Part shown: positions 59,659 to 64,000 of the stretch, one piece after another | Position numbering within the stretch: the stretch's first letter is position 1 | How the letters are laid out: each line of letters opens with the position of its first letter | Assembly: GCA_045613585.1 (NCBI GenBank) | Contig: JAZLBG010000028.1 | Coordinates: 1-64,000 of the forward strand | DNA: 64,000 bases | Direction of reading: 5' to 3' | From: Fimenecus sp045613585 | GTDB taxonomy: Bacteria; Bacillota; Clostridia; Oscillospirales; Acutalibacteraceae | Notes under the pieces: generated by a model | Seen by the model: only the letters and a program-made list of their open reading frames with translations | Database searches by the model: none | Told to the model about the DNA's origin: nothing | Program-made: the position numbers and the translations under genes

Positions 59659-61509
59659 TTGGAAAATTTTAAATTTTTAGGTAAACTCAACTTGCCTACA
59701 GATTTGAAAAAACTGAATATAAATGAACTTGAAACTCTTGCAGCTGAAATTAGAAGTAAAATGATTGAAACTGTTTCTCAAAATGGTGGTCATCTATCTT
59801 CTAATCTCGGTGTTGTTGAGTTGTCAATTGCTATGCATAAAATGTTTAATTCACCGAAGGATAAATTCGTATGGGATGTCGGACATCAGGTTTATGCTCA
59901 TAAACTTCTTACCGGTAGAGTTGGTGAGTTTAATACATTAAGAACTGAAAATGGCATTTCAGGATTTTGTGCTCCAAATGAAAGTGAACATGATACTTTT
60001 TATAGCGGTCATTCAAGTACTTCAATTTCTTCTGCATTAGGTATTGCTGAAGCAAATAAACAACTAGGTAATAATGATTATACAATCGCTGTAATTGGTG
60101 ATGGCGCACTTACTGGTGGTATGGCTTATGAAGCTTTAAATAATGCAGGTCGTTCGGGTACTAGACTTATTGTTATACTAAACGATAACGAAATGTCAAT
60201 TTCTGAAAATGTTGGCTCAATGGCTCGTTATCTTGCTGTTGTTCGTTCAAAACCTAAATACAACAAATTGAAGGCCAAAACTGAAACTACTTTGAATAAA
60301 ATTCCGTTAGTTGGTTCAAGAGTTGCACATTTTGTTTCAAAAGTAAAATCTGATATTAAATCTACAATGTATGAAAGTACTTTTTTTGAAGATTTAGGTT
60401 TTAAATATATGGGACCTATTGATGGTCACAACCTTGAACATTTGTGTGAAGCGCTTGATAGCGCTAAACTTGTTAATGCTCCTGTACTTTTACATATAAG
60501 TACAGTTAAAGGTAAAGGTTATGATTTTGCAGAGAAATCACCTAGTATTTATCATGGTATTTCAAAATTTAACGTCGAATCAGGTGAACCTATTTCAAGC
60601 AGTGAAAACTTCTCATCTGTTTTTGGTAACGAGTTGTGTGAATTAGCAAAGAGTAATGATAAAGTTTGTGCCATAACAGCCGCTATGGCATTAGGTACAG
60701 GTCTTAAAGAGTTTTCAGAAAAATATTCTGAAAGATTTTATGATGTTGGTATTGCAGAAGAGCATGCAGTAACTTTTGCATCGGGTCTGTCTAAAGGTGG
60801 AATGATTCCTGTTGTAGCACTTTATTCTACATTTTTACAACGAGCTTATGACCAATTAGTACATGATGGTACGTTGCAAGCACAAAGAGTGATTATCGCT
60901 GTCGACCGTGCAGGTTTTGTAGGTGAAGATGGTGTTACTCATCAAGGGATACTTGATGTTCCACTAGTTAATAGTGTACCTGGTGTTACGATATATTCAC
61001 CATTTACTTTTGATGTATTGAAAAAAGATTTAAGAAATGTTGTGAATAACGCAACTAATCTCACTATTGTACGTTATCCTCGTGGAGGGGAAACTATAAT
61101 ACCTGACACTTATACTATTACAGATAATGATTTTGACTATTTTAGTGATGGTTCAAAATTAATTATATCTTATGGTAGAGTAACTGCTGAAGTAATAAAT
61201 GCAGTTGAATATTTAAAAAATAAAGGCATTGAAATTTCAATAGTTTCATTAAATAAAATTAAACCAATTAATAATGATGTATTTGATATTTCTTTGAAAT
61301 ATAATGAAATTTATTTCTATGAAGAATCAGTGTATTCAGGTAGTATTGGTCAAAGTTTTGCTGATATGCTTTTTAATAAAGGTTATTCTGGAAAATATGA
61401 GCATATGGCAATTGATGATACTTTTGTTCCTCATGCAACTGTTAAATCATTACTCAAAAAATATAAATTGGACACGGAAAGCATAATAGAAAAGTTTTCG
61501 GAGAAATAA
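59659..61509 (+). CDS. dxs: 1-deoxy-D-xylulose-5-phosphate synthase
   Basis: First enzyme of the MEP isoprenoid pathway: pyruvate plus glyceraldehyde-3-phosphate to DXP, thiamine-diphosphate dependent; 616 residues. GHLSSNLGVVELSIAMHK, WDVGHQVYAHKLLTGR and the ThDP/Mg motif GDGALTGGMAYEALNNAG are present; FYDVGIAEEHAVTFASGL is in the pyrimidine domain. The TTG at 59659 has GGAG nine bases upstream; a TTG at 59641 would add six residues and overlap ispA. Supplies precursors to IspA next door. Confidence 0.94.
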   Translation: MENFKFLGKLNLPTDLKKLNINELETLAAEIRSKMIETVSQNGGHLSSNLGVVELSIAMHKMFNSPKDKFVWDVGHQVYAHKLLTGRVGEFNTLRTENGISGFCAPNESEHDTFYSGHSSTSISSALGIAEANKQLGNNDYTIAVIGDGALTGGMAYEALNNAGRSGTRLIVILNDNEMSISENVGSMARYLAVVRSKPKYNKLKAKTETTLNKIPLVGSRVAHFVSKVKSDIKSTMYESTFFEDLGFKYMGPIDGHNLEHLCEALDSAKLVNAPVLLHISTVKGKGYDFAEKSPSIYHGISKFNVESGEPISSSENFSSVFGNELCELAKSNDKVCAITAAMALGTGLKEFSEKYSERFYDVGIAEEHAVTFASGLSKGGMIPVVALYSTFLQRAYDQLVHDGTLQAQRVIIAVDRAGFVGEDGVTHQGILDVPLVNSVPGVTIYSPFTFDVLKKDLRNVVNNATNLTIVRYPRGGETIIPDTYTITDNDFDYFSDGSKLIISYGRVTAEVINAVEYLKNKGIEISIVSLNKIKPINNDVFDISLKYNEIYFYEESVYSGSIGQSFADMLFNKGYSGKYEHMAIDDTFVPHATVKSLLKKYKLDTESIIEKFSEK

Positions 61510-61510
61510 T

Positions 61511-62326
61511 ATGGCTGAAAAGAAAAGACTTGATACTGTTATAGTAGATTTAGGATTTGCTGAAACTCGCTCCAAGGCATCAGCAATCATTATGTCTGGC
61601 GAAATTTATGTAAATGGACAAAAAGAAACTAAATCAGGATATGCAGTAAAAGATACTGATAAAATTGAATTTAAGGGCAAAAAAATGCCTTTTGTTAGTC
61701 GTGGTGGATATAAATTAGAGAAGGCTATGAAGACCTTTCCTATAAGCCTTAAAGATTGCGTGTGTATGGATATTGGCGCGTCTACGGGTGGTTTTACTGA
61801 ATGTATGCTTCAATGCGGTCCAATTAAGGTGTACGCTATTGATGTTGGTTATGGTCAGCTTGCATGGAAACTTCGTACTGATGAAAGGGTAGTAAATCTT
61901 GAAAGAACAAATTTTAGATACCTTACCAAAGAAATTGTAACAGATGACATTGATTTTGCAAGTATTGATGTTTCTTTTATTTCACTTAAAAAGATTTTAC
62001 CAGTGCTTTTTGATTTCTTAAAAGAAAATGGTCAAACTGTAGCTCTTATCAAACCACAGTTTGAAGCAGGTAAAGATAAAGTTGGCAAAAAAGGCGTTGT
62101 AAGAGATATTAATACTCATAAAGAAGTAATTTCAGGAATTATTGAATTTGCTTTTGAAATAGGTTTTTCGGTATTAGGGCTTGACTTTTCACCAATAAGA
62201 GGGCCTGAAGGTAATATTGAATATCTTGTTTATCTTTCAAAAGAAGCTGAAAAACAACTACTTGTTGACAATATTAAAATTAATGAGATTGCAGATAAAT
62301 CTCATACAGAATTGAGTGGTGAATAA
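61511..62326 (+). CDS. TlyA-family rRNA 2'-O-methyltransferase
   Basis: A 271-residue protein with an N-terminal S4 RNA-binding domain (RLDTVIVDLGFAETRSKASA, IMSGEIYVNG) and an FtsJ-type SAM-dependent methyltransferase domain (PFVSRGGYKLEKAM, MDIGASTGGFTECML, and ASIDVSFISLKKILPVL). Mycobacterial TlyA 2'-O-methylates 16S and 23S rRNA; homologues also act as hemolysin-annotated proteins. The gene lies 1 bp behind dxs. Confidence 0.92.
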   Translation: MAEKKRLDTVIVDLGFAETRSKASAIIMSGEIYVNGQKETKSGYAVKDTDKIEFKGKKMPFVSRGGYKLEKAMKTFPISLKDCVCMDIGASTGGFTECMLQCGPIKVYAIDVGYGQLAWKLRTDERVVNLERTNFRYLTKEIVTDDIDFASIDVSFISLKKILPVLFDFLKENGQTVALIKPQFEAGKDKVGKKGVVRDINTHKEVISGIIEFAFEIGFSVLGLDFSPIRGPEGNIEYLVYLSKEAEKQLLVDNIKINEIADKSHTELSGE

Positions 62327-62327
62327 T

Positions 62328-63182
62328 TTGAAAATCGGTATTATACCTAATTTCACGCGAGAAAAAGCACTTGATGTTACAAAAAATACAGTAACTGAAC
62401 TTAAGAAGTTAAATATTGATTATTATTTTGACATAAACTCAAAAAAAGATTTTAAATTTGATGTTGATGAAACACATTTTGTTGATAAAATTTATGAAGT
62501 AGTTGATGTAATAATAGCAATCGGTGGTGATGGTTCATTTATTCATACAGCTAAAGAAACTGCTGTACACAAAAAGCCTGTACTTTGTATAAATGCAGGA
62601 AATTTAGCTTTCTTAGCAGGTCTTGAAGGTAATGAACTTAGTTTGATTAAAAAGTTGATTGCTGGCGATTATTCAACAGATAAGTGTATGATGCTTAATG
62701 TTGTGATTAAGGAAAACCATAAAGAACATTTGCTTGGTTATTGTCTTAATGATGTTGCTATTGCAAGAAGTAGTGATATCAAACTCATTGATTTAGATGT
62801 TTTCTGTAATAATAGAAAAATCAATAATTATCGTGCTGATGGTGTAGTAATTTCGACTCCAACTGGGTCAACTGCTTATTCATGGTCAGCTGGCGGTCCT
62901 GTAATTGACCCTGATTTACAGTGTATTATGCTAACTCCAATATGCACACACTCTCCATTGAATCGTTCACTTGTCTTTAATGAAGATTCAGTTATAAGGG
63001 TTAAACCTATGAATGATACTCAAAAAGTATCTGTATCGACTGATGGTGAAAGAACAATTGAGTTATCACAGAATAGTGAAATTATTATTTCAAAATCTAA
63101 ATATTATGCAGAGTTTATTAGAATAAAATCTGATGAATTTTTTGATATACTTAATAACAAATTATCACAAAGGAGAAATTAA
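62328..63182 (+). CDS. nadK: NAD kinase
   Basis: Phosphorylates NAD+ to NADP+; cytosolic, 284 residues. The conserved GGDGSFIHTAKE is near residue 65, VLCINAGNLAFLAG follows (most bacteria have LGFL, here LAFL), and DGVVISTPTGSTAYSWSAGGPV is the second signature. The TTG at 62328 is chosen because GGTGAA precedes it; the in-frame GTG codons at 62316 and 62319 lie in that site. It overlaps the end of the methyltransferase gene only if the longer start is used. Confidence 0.93.
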   Translation: MKIGIIPNFTREKALDVTKNTVTELKKLNIDYYFDINSKKDFKFDVDETHFVDKIYEVVDVIIAIGGDGSFIHTAKETAVHKKPVLCINAGNLAFLAGLEGNELSLIKKLIAGDYSTDKCMMLNVVIKENHKEHLLGYCLNDVAIARSSDIKLIDLDVFCNNRKINNYRADGVVISTPTGSTAYSWSAGGPVIDPDLQCIMLTPICTHSPLNRSLVFNEDSVIRVKPMNDTQKVSVSTDGERTIELSQNSEIIISKSKYYAEFIRIKSDEFFDILNNKLSQRRN

Positions 63183-63629
63183 GTGAAGAAGAATAGACAT
63201 GAGTTAATCCTCAATTTTATACAGAATAATAGTGTTTCAACACAAGATGAAATCATAAAAATGCTTTCTGAACATGGATTTAATGTTACTCAAGCAACAA
63301 TTTCTCGTGATATAAAAGAGTTGAAACTTATTAAAGAGCATTATGGCAAAAATGAAGTCAAATATGCTGTAAGTAGCAAAAAGGATAATAATGATAATAT
63401 TAAAATGATTTTTTCTCGTTCGGTATTATCTGTTGATGTTGCAATGAATCTAATTGTTATAAAGTGTTATCCTGGAACTGCCAATGCCGCATGTGTTGCG
63501 CTTGATAGTTTACATATTCCCGGCGTCGTAGGTACAATAGCAGGGGATGATACAATTTTTACTGCTTGTACAGATATTGAAACTGCAATTAATACAAAAA
63601 ATGCTGTTGAAGAAATGTTGAAGGGCTGA
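63183..63629 (+). CDS. argR: Arginine repressor ArgR
   Basis: A 148-residue arginine-sensing regulator. N-terminal winged helix (RHELILNFIQNNSVSTQDEI, ATISRDIKELKLIKEHYG) and C-terminal hexamerisation/arginine-binding domain (PGTANAACVALDSLHIPGVVGTIAGDDTIF, with GTIAGDDTIF being diagnostic). It starts at GTG with AAGGAG, directly behind nadK. The position before recN is typical of Firmicutes and does not indicate an arginine gene cluster here. Confidence 0.95.
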   Translation: MKKNRHELILNFIQNNSVSTQDEIIKMLSEHGFNVTQATISRDIKELKLIKEHYGKNEVKYAVSSKKDNNDNIKMIFSRSVLSVDVAMNLIVIKCYPGTANAACVALDSLHIPGVVGTIAGDDTIFTACTDIETAINTKNAVEEMLKG

Positions 63630-63634
63630 TATTT

Positions 63635-64000
63635 ATGCTTTCAAATCTCAAAATATCAGATATTGCTATTATTAAAGAGGCTGTTATCGATTTCGATAAC
63701 GGTCTTAATGTACTTACAGGCGAAACAGGCGCTGGTAAGTCAATTATCATTGATGCAATCAATGCGATACTTGGTGAGAGAACATCGCGTGAACTTATAA
63801 GAACTGGTAGTAATAATGCAGAAGTTTCGGCGTTTTTTGAAAACATAAATGATGATGTAATTACTGTACTTAACGAGTTCGGGGTTGGATGTGATGAAGA
63901 TAATTCCGTATTGATTTCAAGAAAGATTTCACTTGATGGTAAGAATGTTTGTAAAGTAAATGGTTCAAGTGTTACTGTTTCAATGCTTAAAAAGATTGGA
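63635..64000 (+). CDS. recN: DNA repair protein RecN (5' part)
   Basis: The frame starts MLSNLKISDIAIIKEAVIDF, has Walker A LTGETGAGKSIIIDAINAIL near residue 27, and runs off the window end. These are the first 122 residues of the SMC-like RecN, a cohesin-type ATPase of about 550 residues that gathers DNA at double-strand breaks. The ATG is 5 bp behind argR. Confidence 0.93.
   Translation, partial: MLSNLKISDIAIIKEAVIDFDNGLNVLTGETGAGKSIIIDAINAILGERTSRELIRTGSNNAEVSAFFENINDDVITVLNEFGVGCDEDNSVLISRKISLDGKNVCKVNGSSVTVSMLKKIG

Overview
The window is AT-rich and looks like a spore-forming, anaerobic, low-GC Firmicute of the class Clostridia, probably a gut Oscillospiraceae/Ruminococcaceae-type organism. 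The basis is a complete spoIIIAA-AH operon, a cotJABC spore-coat operon, a lone cell-surface cohesin protein, a rubredoxin-flavoprotein, Gram-positive -35/-10 promoters (repeatedly with exactly 17-bp spacers), and shine-dalgarno sequences of the GGAGG or GGTGAT type. No rRNA and only one tRNA (Pro, GGG) are present. The taxonomic call is an inference from gene content, not from a marker search.

Layout. 1-6.5 kb: a small membrane protein, a polar amino-acid ABC importer, a cohesin-domain surface protein with two tiny downstream genes, a flavin reductase-rubredoxin protein and an NhaC-type antiporter. 6.7-12.1 kb (minus): a branched-chain amino-acid importer livJHMGF with a cytidylate-kinase-like gene at its end. 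12.2-18.5 kb (minus): an unrecognised lipoprotein, an M28 peptidase gene split by an in-frame stop, a PadR/HAAS membrane-protein pair with a clear operator region, and an exported endonuclease/exonuclease/phosphatase. 18.6-24.5 kb: tRNA-Pro with a duplicated 3' end, a ZIP transporter, an SOS-boxed Y-family polymerase, an ABC-F ATPase and an FAD oxidoreductase. 24.6-30.3 kb (minus): a BMP-type nucleoside importer with xanthine phosphoribosyltransferase. 30.4-38.5 kb (plus): a maltodextrin importer with 4-alpha-glucanotransferase and glycogen/maltodextrin phosphorylase. 38.6-39.9 kb: birA-bioY. 40-44 kb (minus): deoxyribonucleoside catabolism (deoC, deoB, cdd, pdp).

44-47.2 kb is the accessory part. 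A RayT-type HUH transposase is bracketed by inverted copies of a GGGGACGGTTC hairpin, next to a relic of a second RayT. Further copies of the hairpin are joined to a conserved ~40-bp module and usually to an intrinsic terminator. Among them lie two unrecognised small membrane genes and a sigma factor whose downstream partner has been cut to ten codons. The sigma promoter is covered by a perfect 12-bp inverted repeat.

47.2-64 kb is mostly conserved core: cotJABC, a YfhO-type giant membrane protein, spoIIIAA-AH, then the familiar Firmicute string nusB - TsaD-like paralogue - xseA - xseB - ispA - dxs - tlyA - nadK - argR - recN (recN runs off the end). A hairpin with a possible competing stem lies in the nusB leader. 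The transport operons share a design: a hairpin sits right behind the substrate-binding protein gene, which would favour high expression of that protein over the membrane components.

The strongest candidate for something undescribed is the 44-47.2 kb RayT/REP-module region. Coordinates, promoters and hairpins were read by eye; no database search or folding program was run.
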